This document shows positions 47,271-56,660 of a stretch of 64,000 nt of DNA, piece after piece (positions within the stretch are counted from its first letter, which is position 1; each line of letters starts with the position of its first letter). A program made the translations under genes and the position numbers. This DNA is from an uncultured Oleiphilaceae bacterium (lineage in GTDB: Bacteria; Pseudomonadota; Gammaproteobacteria; Pseudomonadales; Oleiphilaceae). Where the stretch lies: contig CAJXUY010000013.1 of the NCBI GenBank assembly GCA_913060665.1, positions 1 to 64,000 on the forward strand, read 5' to 3'. A model generated the notes under the pieces. It had not been told where the DNA came from. It saw only the letters and a program-made list of their open reading frames with translations, and did not search any database.

Positions 47271-47387
47271 GTGTTTAAATCTCTTTTAGTTTTGCTAATT
47301 GCCATTCTGATAACGCCGTTGGCGATGGCTCAGACATCAAAATGTATTAGCTACTTTTGTCCAAGCAGCGCCCCGACTTACCGTTAG
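47271..47387 (+). CDS. possible 38-residue exported cysteine-containing peptide
   Basis: A GTG start with AGAGG nine bases upstream opens a 38-codon frame with a textbook signal sequence (MFKSLLVLLIAILITPLAMA) and a short mature part KCISYFCPSSAPTYR with two cysteines. It overlaps the 3' end of the convergent GlpD-like gene by 41 bases. It may be a tiny secreted peptide or the stub of a lost secreted protein. I recognise no family. Confidence 0.4.
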   Translation: MFKSLLVLLIAILITPLAMAQTSKCISYFCPSSAPTYR

Positions 47388-48981
47388 AGAAGTACTCGTC
47401 CCATTTGGCATCCGCTTCGTCCCCAAAGAGTATTTTGCACGCATCTTTCAGGCCGGGCGCACTTTTAATATCCTCTCGTTTCACCACTAATGAAATCTTA
47501 GACCGGCGCCTTAAAAAATCATCTAGCTTAGTAACCATTTCCCGGCGAGCGGCCTGAGAAATTTCACAGCGTAAGTACTCTGCATTCTCAATCAACAACT
47601 CGGCCTCTTGAGGGTTTGCCCTGATCGACTCTAGCAGATCAAAGGCATGAGCCCCGTAACGACGCCATAATCGCTGGGACAAAAGTTCAGAAGAAGAAGG
47701 GTCTGTCATTTCATCCAGAGCCATTAGCCTGGCCTGGTGCATAAATTCTTTTTTCACTTGAGGCGCCGGTTCACCATACCAACGGGCAAGAGGGTACGGG
47801 TAAGACACGCCTAAACGCTCAACAATATCGCTAACTTCATCCCCCACATTCAGGCAGTCTGTTAACTTTCCCCCATAGATACTGACATGTTGATCAAGCC
47901 GATTAACGTCCACTGAGTGTTTTCTCGACAACTGTAACCAATCGGTTTCACCTTTAACGTCTCTTTCTACCACCAGCGGTCTAGCGCCACAGCGTTCGGC
48001 CACAATATCATTTTCAGTCAGTGGTTTATCAAGTTTAAGTCGCGCGTTGATGTTTTCTAGTACGAACTGACGATCTTCTGCTGTTATCTCAGTAACAGGG
48101 TCATCGACCTTTGAATCTGTCGTGCCAACGCACGTTTTTGGCCCCATGGGGATAACAAAGAACAACCGTCCATCATCCGCAAAAAACGTCAATACCCGCT
48201 GATAGGGTGTTAGTCGATCAACAATCAGATGAATACCTTTGGAGAAAATATGACGGTGATCGGTCTTCTGCCCAGTGAGCTGATTATGCTCATCAACAAA
48301 CGGACCGCAGGCATTAATTAACACCTTAGAGCGGATAGTCATTTTATGACCTGTTAGACCATCTTCAGCCGTCGTGACCCAGCCACCATTTTCACGAACA
48401 GACCCCAATGAACTTACATAGTTTGCAGCAATACAGCCATAATTCATGGCCGTACGAATAAAGTTAAAGACAAAACGAGCGTCATTGTCATAGAGGTATG
48501 CATCGGAGTATTCAAACCCTCCACTACAGTCATCGGTGTTTACGATAGACGCTTCTTGATTGATTTTTTTAGCCGATAAATATCGCGGTAAACGGGTAAA
48601 CCCGTTACCCATCACCCAATACAGCAGCGTGCCCATAAATAGAAATAACGGTGGATAACGAAAGCCTTTTTTAATCGTCGTGAAGAACCGAATTTCCTTA
48701 ACCGTTGATGGGTAGCTTCGCATGAGCTTGTTACGAGACATGCAGAGCTTCCGAACCAAACCAAACTCATAGGTTTCCATATACTTAATGCCGCCCCAGG
48801 CAAGGTTCGACGACTGCTGACTAGTAAACCCCGCAAAATCACGCTTGTCGATCAGCGCAACTTTGGCACCTCTGGCTGCCAGCGCTGCAGCAGAAACCGC
48901 ACCATTAATGCCGCCACCAATGACCAATACATCAAACGCTTCTTGGCTTAGTTTTTTTATATTATTAGTTCTTAACTTCAT
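47347..48981 (-). CDS. glpD: FAD-dependent glycerol-3-phosphate dehydrogenase (GlpD-like)
   Basis: The protein (544 aa) has the FAD-binding start DVLVIGGGINGAVSAAALAARGAKVALID and the GlpD marks SSNLAWGGIKYMETYEFGLV, INACGPFVDEHNQ and YGGKLTDCLNVGDEV. The usual C-terminal domain is present, with length ~540 aa. It would oxidise glycerol-3-phosphate at the inner membrane and pass electrons to quinone. No glycerol uptake or kinase genes are nearby. It follows an AsmA-like gene by 7 bases on the same strand, so they probably share a transcript. The paralogue question (GlpD versus related GlpA or lipid-remodelling enzymes) is open. Confidence 0.85.
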   Translation of the reverse strand: MKLRTNNIKKLSQEAFDVLVIGGGINGAVSAAALAARGAKVALIDKRDFAGFTSQQSSNLAWGGIKYMETYEFGLVRKLCMSRNKLMRSYPSTVKEIRFFTTIKKGFRYPPLFLFMGTLLYWVMGNGFTRLPRYLSAKKINQEASIVNTDDCSGGFEYSDAYLYDNDARFVFNFIRTAMNYGCIAANYVSSLGSVRENGGWVTTAEDGLTGHKMTIRSKVLINACGPFVDEHNQLTGQKTDHRHIFSKGIHLIVDRLTPYQRVLTFFADDGRLFFVIPMGPKTCVGTTDSKVDDPVTEITAEDRQFVLENINARLKLDKPLTENDIVAERCGARPLVVERDVKGETDWLQLSRKHSVDVNRLDQHVSIYGGKLTDCLNVGDEVSDIVERLGVSYPYPLARWYGEPAPQVKKEFMHQARLMALDEMTDPSSSELLSQRLWRRYGAHAFDLLESIRANPQEAELLIENAEYLRCEISQAARREMVTKLDDFLRRRSKISLVVKREDIKSAPGLKDACKILFGDEADAKWDEYFSNGKSGRCLDKSS

Positions 48982-48988
48982 CAGTTAT

Positions 48989-50482
48989 CTACTCTTTTAT
49001 TCGACCCCTACTGGCTTGCATTGATTGCAAACAGTCTTTGCTCCCATCACTTTCCATCGTATCGTTAATCAAAACCGGCAGCAGCGGTAAGGTAAAGTTA
49101 ACCACACTTTTAACGGTACTTTTAAACACCCCCATTTTTTCAAACTCAATTTCAGGCTTATCAAGTGTACCTTTGATCCGTACCGGCACTTCTTTGCTTA
49201 GCCATTGAACTTGCTTGGCCTTTGCGTCCACCCAAAAATCTAATTCTCGATCGGCCAGGTTAAATGTGCCATTGCCATAAACCCTTAACCGTGAGGTATC
49301 AAAAATCATCACGTCGCTCGAAAGCGCCCCATCTGAAAGATCAAAGCGGGCTACTGCACAGTTAACTTTTGAGTCTTCATTTAAATGACTAAACATCAGA
49401 TTAATGATATTTACAGCCCAAAAATCCAGCGGATTGGCGTGCAAGTTATCCGGCCACACCGCCAGCTCAATAGTACCTGTTGAATGTATAAGCGGTTGAT
49501 CAAGGTTGGTCATATCTCCTTGCAAAAAAACACTCGCGTTCAACTCCCCTTTCATAGGTTCCTGAAGGCCCAAATATAATAAAAGGTCTCCATACGGAAG
49601 GTGATTAATCTGAACAAACAACTCATATTCTCTGTTCTTAGCCAGTACATGCTCATCTTGCTTTAGGCCGGCGCTATCGTCACCGGATAATATTAGTTGG
49701 GTTGAAATATCCGCTTTATTCCCGGCAACATTAACGCTCGACACCCACTTTTCAGACGCATCACCTAAGGTTCTAAAAGCCCCCCCATTTGCCGAGATAG
49801 TGATCGGTTTAGGGTTCGCATCATCGATGGTGCCTTCCCCCATAAGCCATAGCGGAGAATTCCACCCCCACTTCGCATCGATTTGGTCAAACGTAAACTG
49901 CCCTTTCAGACTTTTTTCCGGTGCGAGTAGGCGAAACGATAGATCGGTTAACTGGATATCATCAGCAATAAAGGGTGGAAGTGTCTCTACCCTCTGGTTG
50001 AGCCACTCCAGAAACACCATCAAATCAAGCTCTGGAATATTTAACCCTTCTCCCTCTTTGGCAACAAGGTTCAGCGCCAACGCGGATAGTTGCACTTTTT
50101 TAACAATGACCTCTTCGTCGAATAATGAGGTAAAATCAACCGATAATTCACTATGGCCCAGCTGTAAAAAAGGGATCTCATCTTCTTCGTTTTTTTGCCA
50201 GCGAAGACCTTCGAGCTGAACCTCAGGTACCTGACCGAGGGTGACGGACAGCTCACCATCAAACAGAATCCTTAACCCGGTATAAGACTCAACCGTACTT
50301 GCAATGAGAGGGGTAAAACGAGACAGGTTCACAGTCAAATTAAACGCGAACGCAAGCATCACTGCTATCAGCAATGTCACCATGAGTAATAACAGCGTTT
50401 GGGCTACCTTTTTTGCAATAAACAAAACTATACCTGCTTCTCGTGAAACACGATCAAATATAACATTGTTGCGTTGCGTCAT
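48989..50482 (-). CDS. AsmA-like membrane-anchored protein
   Basis: The protein (497 aa) has one N-terminal helix (LLLLMVTLLIAVMLAFAF, ~residues 32-50) and a long periplasmic beta-rich domain like AsmA/YicH/YhdP family proteins: YTGLRILFDGELSVTLGQVPEVQLEGLRW near the start and ALNLVAKEGEGLNIPELD, with a C-terminal LADRELDFWVDAKAKQVQ and VRIKGTLDKPEIEF. Such proteins form hydrophobic grooves thought to move phospholipids between membranes. It is coupled with the GlpD-like gene downstream, a possible link to phospholipid or glycerol-phosphate metabolism, but that is inference. Confidence 0.85.
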   Translation of the reverse strand: MTQRNNVIFDRVSREAGIVLFIAKKVAQTLLLLMVTLLIAVMLAFAFNLTVNLSRFTPLIASTVESYTGLRILFDGELSVTLGQVPEVQLEGLRWQKNEEDEIPFLQLGHSELSVDFTSLFDEEVIVKKVQLSALALNLVAKEGEGLNIPELDLMVFLEWLNQRVETLPPFIADDIQLTDLSFRLLAPEKSLKGQFTFDQIDAKWGWNSPLWLMGEGTIDDANPKPITISANGGAFRTLGDASEKWVSSVNVAGNKADISTQLILSGDDSAGLKQDEHVLAKNREYELFVQINHLPYGDLLLYLGLQEPMKGELNASVFLQGDMTNLDQPLIHSTGTIELAVWPDNLHANPLDFWAVNIINLMFSHLNEDSKVNCAVARFDLSDGALSSDVMIFDTSRLRVYGNGTFNLADRELDFWVDAKAKQVQWLSKEVPVRIKGTLDKPEIEFEKMGVFKSTVKSVVNFTLPLLPVLINDTMESDGSKDCLQSMQASRGRIKE

Positions 50483-50668
50483 AACTAGACATTGTGGCTA
50501 TTAATGAAGATTAATATCGTAAATATTGTGTAAAATTAACTGTTAATCATGACGCGCCATAATATAGTGTACCTACTAAGCAAAATATCATATTCAAAAA
50601 CGATCAGCGGTATAGCATTCGGCCGCTGTATTGGGAGTAACCGTTGGCTACATGAAGTTATCTACACA

Positions 50669-52099
50669 ATGAAGTCTCATTCATCCTGTTTATTCTTTTT
50701 TATAGTCAGTCTGCTGTTGGCAGGGTGCAGTGCTGTGCCGAGTGATAAGTACCCTAGTGCGCCCGTTCCTGATCAATGGCAACAGCCAACCAGTACCCAG
50801 CAAGTAAAATCATCGGCCTGGATTAATGATTTTAATGACCCTCAACTTGAATTACTCATCCTGCAGGCACTGGCTAACAATCATGATTTAAAAGCCTCCG
50901 CTGGGCGTGTTGAAGCAGCATTAGCTCAGGCGCGTATTGTCGGCGCAGACCTTAATCCGAGTGTAGACGGCAATTTGGGGGCGCAAAGGCAACGTTCTAA
51001 TACTGAAAGCAATGGTTCAGTCAGTAATAATTACAGCACAACCCTGAACCTAGGCGTTGATATTAGTTGGGAGCTCGATCTATGGGGCCGACTATCGAGT
51101 CGGGCTCGCGCTGCCACGTTAGAGTTTGAGGTCAGTGAAGCAGAGTGGCAAGCCGCTCAGCTCTCGTTATCAGCCAGTGTTGCCCGAAGTTGGTTTAATC
51201 TAACAGAGGCGCAGCTGCAACTTAACTTGGTAGAACAACGATTGAGCAACCTGAGTGACAACCTGATCACCATTGAAGAGGACTTTAAACTAGGCCTAAG
51301 GGATGCGTTAGATGTTTATTTAGCACGAGCAGATGTTGCAGGCGAGCAAGCGCGCATAGCCAATCGACGCTCTACTCTTTTGACCGCACGGCGCACCCTA
51401 GAAATACTGTTGGGTCAATACCCGGAAGGGCTTATCACCAGCACTAAAACCCTAACCCCGCTTAGCTCTCCTATACCTAGTGGATTGCCATCTGAGCTAT
51501 TGCAACGAAGGCCCGATTTAATAGCCAGTCAAAAACAGCTGGAGTCAACGAATCAACTCGCGGCCGCTGCTCACGCTGACCGGTACCCCCGGCTCACCTT
51601 AACCGGCGACGTCGGCACTAGCTCAAGTGACCTTGATAATTTAGTCAGTAGTGACTATTTGGTGTGGTCTGTGTTCGGTGGGCTTAGCACTCCACTCTTC
51701 GATAGTGGTCGCCTTGAAGCAGAAGAGGAACGCGCTGTCGCTAACATAAAAATTGCTGAAGCCAACTATAACCAGGCACTATTAACGGCGTTTCAAGAGG
51801 TCGAAGAGGGGCTAATCAATGAAACACTCCTGCAAGAACAAGAAGCCGCACTGAAGACTGCATCTGAAGAATCAATTGCCGCTGAAAACTTAGCCTTTGA
51901 CCAATACCAAAATGGCTTGCTCGATTTTATTACCGTTCTGGAGTCACAGCGTCGTTCGTTCGATGCTCAAAGCACCGAAATTGAAGTCCGTAATCAACGT
52001 TTGCAGAACCGCATCAACCTATATTTAGCACTGGGAGGCGCGTTTATCGATGATACAACAAACACACAAAATGACCCGCTCCCGGCACTCACTCCATAA
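50669..52099 (+). CDS. outer-membrane efflux channel lipoprotein (NodT/OprM type)
   Basis: The protein (476 aa from ATG 50669) has a lipobox LLLAGC (Cys ~19), then the TolC/OprM layout of two repeats: ANNHDLKASAGRVEAALAQARIVGADLNP (first) and LPSELLQRRPDLIASQKQLESTNQL (second), a clear NodT signature. It forms the trimeric outer-membrane duct of an RND system. The open frame starts 40 codons earlier, but that stretch lacks signal character, so ATG 50669 is used although its ribosome site is weak. It leads the tripartite operon of adaptor and pump. Confidence 0.92.
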   Translation: MKSHSSCLFFFIVSLLLAGCSAVPSDKYPSAPVPDQWQQPTSTQQVKSSAWINDFNDPQLELLILQALANNHDLKASAGRVEAALAQARIVGADLNPSVDGNLGAQRQRSNTESNGSVSNNYSTTLNLGVDISWELDLWGRLSSRARAATLEFEVSEAEWQAAQLSLSASVARSWFNLTEAQLQLNLVEQRLSNLSDNLITIEEDFKLGLRDALDVYLARADVAGEQARIANRRSTLLTARRTLEILLGQYPEGLITSTKTLTPLSSPIPSGLPSELLQRRPDLIASQKQLESTNQLAAAAHADRYPRLTLTGDVGTSSSDLDNLVSSDYLVWSVFGGLSTPLFDSGRLEAEEERAVANIKIAEANYNQALLTAFQEVEEGLINETLLQEQEAALKTASEESIAAENLAFDQYQNGLLDFITVLESQRRSFDAQSTEIEVRNQRLQNRINLYLALGGAFIDDTTNTQNDPLPALTP

Positions 52100-52120
52100 C
52101 TGAAGAACGTTACTAAGATA

Positions 52121-53299
52121 ATGAACCCATTAACAAAACAAATCCTAAAAGTACTATTGCCCCTCATCGTGTTGGCCATCTGTGCCGCCGCTGCGATTAA
52201 AATCAACGAAAACCCTTCGCAAGCGCGTAAAGCGCCTCAGACCAAACAAGCGCTATTGAATGTCGATGCCATTCCTCTCACACGTAGTGCCTATACAGTG
52301 AAGCTTAAAGCTTACGGTGAGGTTCGCCCGAGAACAGAAGGAACTCTCGTTTCTCAAATATCAGGCACGTTAACTAACGTCTCACCCCGATTTCAAAATG
52401 GAGGCTTCTTTGAAGCAGGTGAGCCACTAGCCCAAATTGATGACCGGGACTACTTGGCCGCTGTCACCATGGCGACATCAGACCTGATTCAAGCCCGATT
52501 TGAATTAGAGGAAGAAGGCGCCCGCGGTAAACAAGCAGAGGCTAACTGGAATCGCATTGGCAAGGGCAAGCAAGGCTCTGAACTAGTGCTGCGTAAACCT
52601 CAGCTCGCCGCATCAACAGCCAAGGTTGCTTCAGCCAGCGCCTCTCTCGATAAAGCCAAGCTTGACTTACAGCGCACGAAGATTACCGCCCCCTATGCCG
52701 GTAGAATTGTCGATAAAAAGGTTGATGTCGGGCAATTTGTATCTAGCAATACCGAGTTAGCCGATATCTACGCGATTGACTACGTCGAGGTACGCCTGCC
52801 TTTAAGTCCTCGACAGGTTGAGTACCTGACCATTCCCGAGCAATACCGAGGCGAAGACAATACACCTTTACCGGGCCCCAATGTAGAAATGATCGCCAGA
52901 CAAGGACGCAGGCAATATTTGTGGAACGGCTTTATCAGTAGAGCTGAGAGTACCCTTGATAGTAACAACCGACAGCTCTATGTTGTCGCCCAACTCAATG
53001 ACCCATATCGCCAGCGAGAAGATGGTGCACCTCCACTAAAAATTGGTCAATTTATCGAAGCAACCATCAGTGCAAATACCTTAAAGGATGTATTTGTAAT
53101 ACCTCGTGCAGCGCTTTATCAAGGTAAAACCGTCGTGCTCGTCGAGGAGGGTTTGCTCGTTCGCCGAGATGTTCAGGTAGTCTGGACCGACGATAAACAT
53201 GCCGTTGTTAACCATAACCTCAATGCCGGTGAATGGTTAGTCACGACCCCACTGGGTAACCCTGTTTCAGGTACCCGCGTGGCCATCAGGAGTCAATAA
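52121..53299 (+). CDS. RND efflux periplasmic adaptor
   Basis: The protein (392 aa) has an N-terminal anchor (LLPLIVLAICAAAAIKI), a lipoyl half YGEVRPRTEGTLVSQISG, a short coiled coil (~residues 115-185), the second lipoyl half DLQRTKITAPYAGRIVDKKVDVGQFV and a beta-barrel with ISANTLKDVFVIPRAAL. It connects the outer-membrane channel encoded 21 bases upstream to the pump encoded immediately downstream; the stop codon and the next start share one base (TAATG). A complete tripartite operon. Confidence 0.93.
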   Translation: MNPLTKQILKVLLPLIVLAICAAAAIKINENPSQARKAPQTKQALLNVDAIPLTRSAYTVKLKAYGEVRPRTEGTLVSQISGTLTNVSPRFQNGGFFEAGEPLAQIDDRDYLAAVTMATSDLIQARFELEEEGARGKQAEANWNRIGKGKQGSELVLRKPQLAASTAKVASASASLDKAKLDLQRTKITAPYAGRIVDKKVDVGQFVSSNTELADIYAIDYVEVRLPLSPRQVEYLTIPEQYRGEDNTPLPGPNVEMIARQGRRQYLWNGFISRAESTLDSNNRQLYVVAQLNDPYRQREDGAPPLKIGQFIEATISANTLKDVFVIPRAALYQGKTVVLVEEGLLVRRDVQVVWTDDKHAVVNHNLNAGEWLVTTPLGNPVSGTRVAIRSQ

Positions 53300-56200
53300 T
53301 GCACGGTCTTATCGCGTGGTTCGCCCGAAATGCGGTTGCCGCAAACCTACTAATGCTAACCATTTTGGGGTTAGGCGGGTTCGCGATCGCGAAGGTAATC
53401 CCACTGGAAGTCTTCCCTAATATTGAGCGGGATGCCATCAATATTGCAGTAGGATACGCCTCAGCCTCCCCTGAAGAAATCGAAGAAGGCATATCTATAC
53501 TCATTGAAGAGGCGATCTTTGACCTTGAAGGCATTGAACAAATCACGTCACAATCCTTCGAAGGGGCGGGAGTGGTCACCGCAGAACTGGAAGACGGCTA
53601 CGATAAGCGTGACCTGCTCAACGATATCAAAAGTCGGGTCGATGCCATTAATGACTTCCCCGTTGACGCAGACAGCCCCTCTATCGCTATATCTGAACGC
53701 AAACGAGAAGTCATCAGCGTCGTCGTCTCTGGAAGGCAGTCAGAGAAAGAACTTCGAGTGGTCGCAGAGCAGGTGCGGGATGAACTGAATAACCTGCCAG
53801 AAATAACCCAGGTATTTCTTGAGTCTACCCGCGCTTACGAGATTGCCATTGAAATTCCCGAACGCATATTGCGTGAATATAACCTATCGATGGAAGATAT
53901 CGCGTCAGCCGTTAAAGGGGGCTCTATCGACCTATCCGCAGGTAGCGTCCGAACATCAGGAGGGGAAGTACTAATACGCACTAAAGGACAAGCGTATCAA
54001 CAAGAAGACTTCGAGAAAATCGCCATTCTAACCCGCCAAGACGGTACTCGTCTCACGTTAAAAGAACTCGCTAATATTAATGATGGTTTTGAAGAAGACC
54101 CGGTTAAAATTCGCTTTAACAACCAGCAAGGCATACTGATAGAAGTCTATCGAGTCGGTAATCAAAGTGCCATTAGTATTGCCGATGCGGTTAAGCACTA
54201 TGTTGCTGAGGCCGATCAACGCATGCCCGATGGCATCTCAGTAGGCTACTGGCGAGACAGCTCCCGCATTGTAAAAGGTCGGCTTAACACCTTGATTAAC
54301 AGTGCCGTTCAAGGCGGGTTCCTGGTTCTGGTTCTGCTGGCACTATTTCTTCGTCCGGCAGTCGCCTTTTGGGTGTGTCTAGGGATTCCCATCAGTTTTA
54401 TGGGCGGCTTTTTGACCATGCCGTTTTTCGACGTTAGCTTAAATATTTTCAGCCTGTTCGCATTTATTCTAGTACTGGGAATTGTGGTGGATGATGCTAT
54501 CGTTACTGGCGAGAATATCTATGCCCATATCCAGCGTAACGACAACCCTATGGAAGCCGTCATACGGGGAACCCAAGAAGTCTCTGTACCCGTAACGTTT
54601 GGCATACTCACCACCATTGCGGCATTTATACCCTTAGCCCTTATCGAAGGTCGCCGCAGCGTTCTGTTTGGTCAAATTCCACTGATTGTAGTACCGGTAT
54701 TAATTTTTAGTCTGGTGGAGTCAAAATGGATTCTACCGGCTCACTTACGCCACCTTAAAATGCTGCCGTCAAACCCAGCAGAGCAAGGCCGTTTCACCCG
54801 TATTCAACAAGGCATTGCGAATGGCTTAGAAAATGCCATTCACAAATACTATCGCCCAGCACTGAAACAAGCACTCGCCCACCGTTACCTAACCTTATCG
54901 CTGTTTATTGGCGCGGGAATTATCATCATTGCGCTAATTACCAGTGGCTGGACGCGCTTTATATTTTTCCCCCGAGTCGAAAGTGAAACCGCTCGTGCTT
55001 ATTTGACCATGCCTGCCGGCACCGCCTTTGAAACAACGGATCAATACATCCAATTAATGAGCGAAGCAGCACAAGAACTTCAAGAAAAATACAGAGATGA
55101 GAACGGCAAATCAGCCATCAAAAACATTCTCTCATCAACCGGTCACGCCGGTGGCACAGGCAGTGGTAACACTAATAAAGGCCGGGTTTATTTTGAGGTG
55201 GAATCACCCGAAACCCGTACCATAGATATTCGCAGTACCCAATTAGTAAGCGAGTGGCGCAAGATGATCGGCGATATACCCGGCGCAGAGTCACTCACTT
55301 ATCGAGCAGAAATAGGCCGTTCAGGAGACCCTATTGATGTTCAATTGAGTGGGCAAAGCTTCGAACACCTGCGTGCGGTCGCTGATCAATTAAAACAGCA
55401 ACTCAACCAATACCCCAACGTGTTTGATATTGGTGATAGCCTTTCAGATGGCAAGCAGGAACTACAGATCAAACTCAAGCCCACTGCAGACCTGCTAGGC
55501 ATCACCCTGTCTGATATCACTCAACAAGTGCGTCGCGCTTTTTGGGGATATGAAGTTCAACGCATTCAACGGGGCCGCGATGATGTTAAAGTGATGGTTC
55601 GCTACCCCGCGACCGAACGCGCCTCACTGAACAACCTAGACACCATGCTCATTCGTACCTCAACCGGTTACGAAGTTCCCTTTGATCAGGTCGCCGCCCT
55701 TGAACCGAGCACAAGCCCTGCGTCCATTACTCGAATCAACCGAGCCAGAACGCTAAATGTGACAGCTGACATCAACAAGCAAGTGGCCGATATTGAAGCC
55801 ATCAAACGCGATATCCACCAGTTCTTAGCCGAAGCACTGCCCCGTTACCCGGGTGTGAGTTACACCTTAGAAGGGGAAGCCCGTGAGCAACAAGAGTCGT
55901 TCCATAGTTTATGGCTGGGGCTGTTAGGGCTACTATTTGTAATCTACGCACTACTCGCCATTCCATTTGGTTCGTATCTACAGCCCTTTATTGTTATGTC
56001 GGTTATCCCGTTTGGCGCGATGGGGGCGGTTATTGGCCACTGGATTATGGGTATGGATTTAACCCTGTTAAGTCTTATGGGAATATTGGCACTATCTGGT
56101 GTGGTGGTAAACGATAGCCTGGTACTGGTCGATTACATAAACCGACACAGTAAAAGCGCCAAAGAGATGGTGCAGGCCATTAGCAACGCCGGTGCGGCAC

Positions 56201-56427
56201 GCTTCCGACCTGTTCTACTCACCTCGCTAACCACTTTCGCAGGCCTTATGCCGCTGATGTTTGAGAAGAGCACTCAGGCCCAGTTTTTAATACCAATGGC
56301 CGTCTCACTTGGCTTTGGTATTATATTCGCCACAGCGATTACGCTTATTTTAGTGCCGGTTAACTACATGATATTGGAAGATTTGAAAGCGCTTTATCGC
56401 CGAGAGGAAGCCCAAACAGACCGCTAG
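53299..56427 (+). CDS. RND efflux permease
   Basis: The protein (1042 aa) is the inner-membrane pump of the operon: LIAWFARNAVAANLLMLTIL at the start, porter-domain YASASPEEIEEGISILIEEAI, the proton-relay acidic pair in LVLGIVVDDAIVTGENIYAHI (~residue 395) and GVVVNDSLVLVDYINRH in the second half. It belongs to the same broad group as the 42.6-kb pump, but the two are only distantly alike. Its substrate is unknown. It is followed by a stub of a DNA glycosylase on the other strand. Confidence 0.94.
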   Translation: MHGLIAWFARNAVAANLLMLTILGLGGFAIAKVIPLEVFPNIERDAINIAVGYASASPEEIEEGISILIEEAIFDLEGIEQITSQSFEGAGVVTAELEDGYDKRDLLNDIKSRVDAINDFPVDADSPSIAISERKREVISVVVSGRQSEKELRVVAEQVRDELNNLPEITQVFLESTRAYEIAIEIPERILREYNLSMEDIASAVKGGSIDLSAGSVRTSGGEVLIRTKGQAYQQEDFEKIAILTRQDGTRLTLKELANINDGFEEDPVKIRFNNQQGILIEVYRVGNQSAISIADAVKHYVAEADQRMPDGISVGYWRDSSRIVKGRLNTLINSAVQGGFLVLVLLALFLRPAVAFWVCLGIPISFMGGFLTMPFFDVSLNIFSLFAFILVLGIVVDDAIVTGENIYAHIQRNDNPMEAVIRGTQEVSVPVTFGILTTIAAFIPLALIEGRRSVLFGQIPLIVVPVLIFSLVESKWILPAHLRHLKMLPSNPAEQGRFTRIQQGIANGLENAIHKYYRPALKQALAHRYLTLSLFIGAGIIIIALITSGWTRFIFFPRVESETARAYLTMPAGTAFETTDQYIQLMSEAAQELQEKYRDENGKSAIKNILSSTGHAGGTGSGNTNKGRVYFEVESPETRTIDIRSTQLVSEWRKMIGDIPGAESLTYRAEIGRSGDPIDVQLSGQSFEHLRAVADQLKQQLNQYPNVFDIGDSLSDGKQELQIKLKPTADLLGITLSDITQQVRRAFWGYEVQRIQRGRDDVKVMVRYPATERASLNNLDTMLIRTSTGYEVPFDQVAALEPSTSPASITRINRARTLNVTADINKQVADIEAIKRDIHQFLAEALPRYPGVSYTLEGEAREQQESFHSLWLGLLGLLFVIYALLAIPFGSYLQPFIVMSVIPFGAMGAVIGHWIMGMDLTLLSLMGILALSGVVVNDSLVLVDYINRHSKSAKEMVQAISNAGAARFRPVLLTSLTTFAGLMPLMFEKSTQAQFLIPMAVSLGFGIIFATAITLILVPVNYMILEDLKALYRREEAQTDR

Positions 56428-56429
56428 AC

Positions 56430-56534
56430 TCAGGCGGGGGAACCTAGCGCCTGAAAAGCGTCGGCAACATCTTGATCTATTTTTGCCAACGCCATCATAC
56501 CCTCATTGATGAACTGTGCATCCTTTGTATTCAT
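56430..56534 (-). pseudogene. possible N-terminal stub of a 3-methyladenine DNA glycosylase
   Basis: A 34-codon frame on the minus strand (MNTKDAQFINEGMMALAKID then QDVADAFQALGSP) resembles the first residues of AlkA/DNA-3-methyladenine glycosylase 2 family proteins, where such a helix leads to P-x-R-R-x-x-GF. It stops at that point. An Ada-like gene for alkylation repair lies just to the right, a common partner of AlkA. The match is short, and chance is possible. Confidence 0.35.
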
Positions 56535-56660
56535 CCTAGATTCAGTTTAAACCGCCCCTCATAGTACAATCACATGCGATGCCGAAACGCAAAAAACGGA
56601 TGGAAAGACTGTTACGGGTATGATCATATATCCATAAAAGGTAGCACTCAGGAGGGTAAT

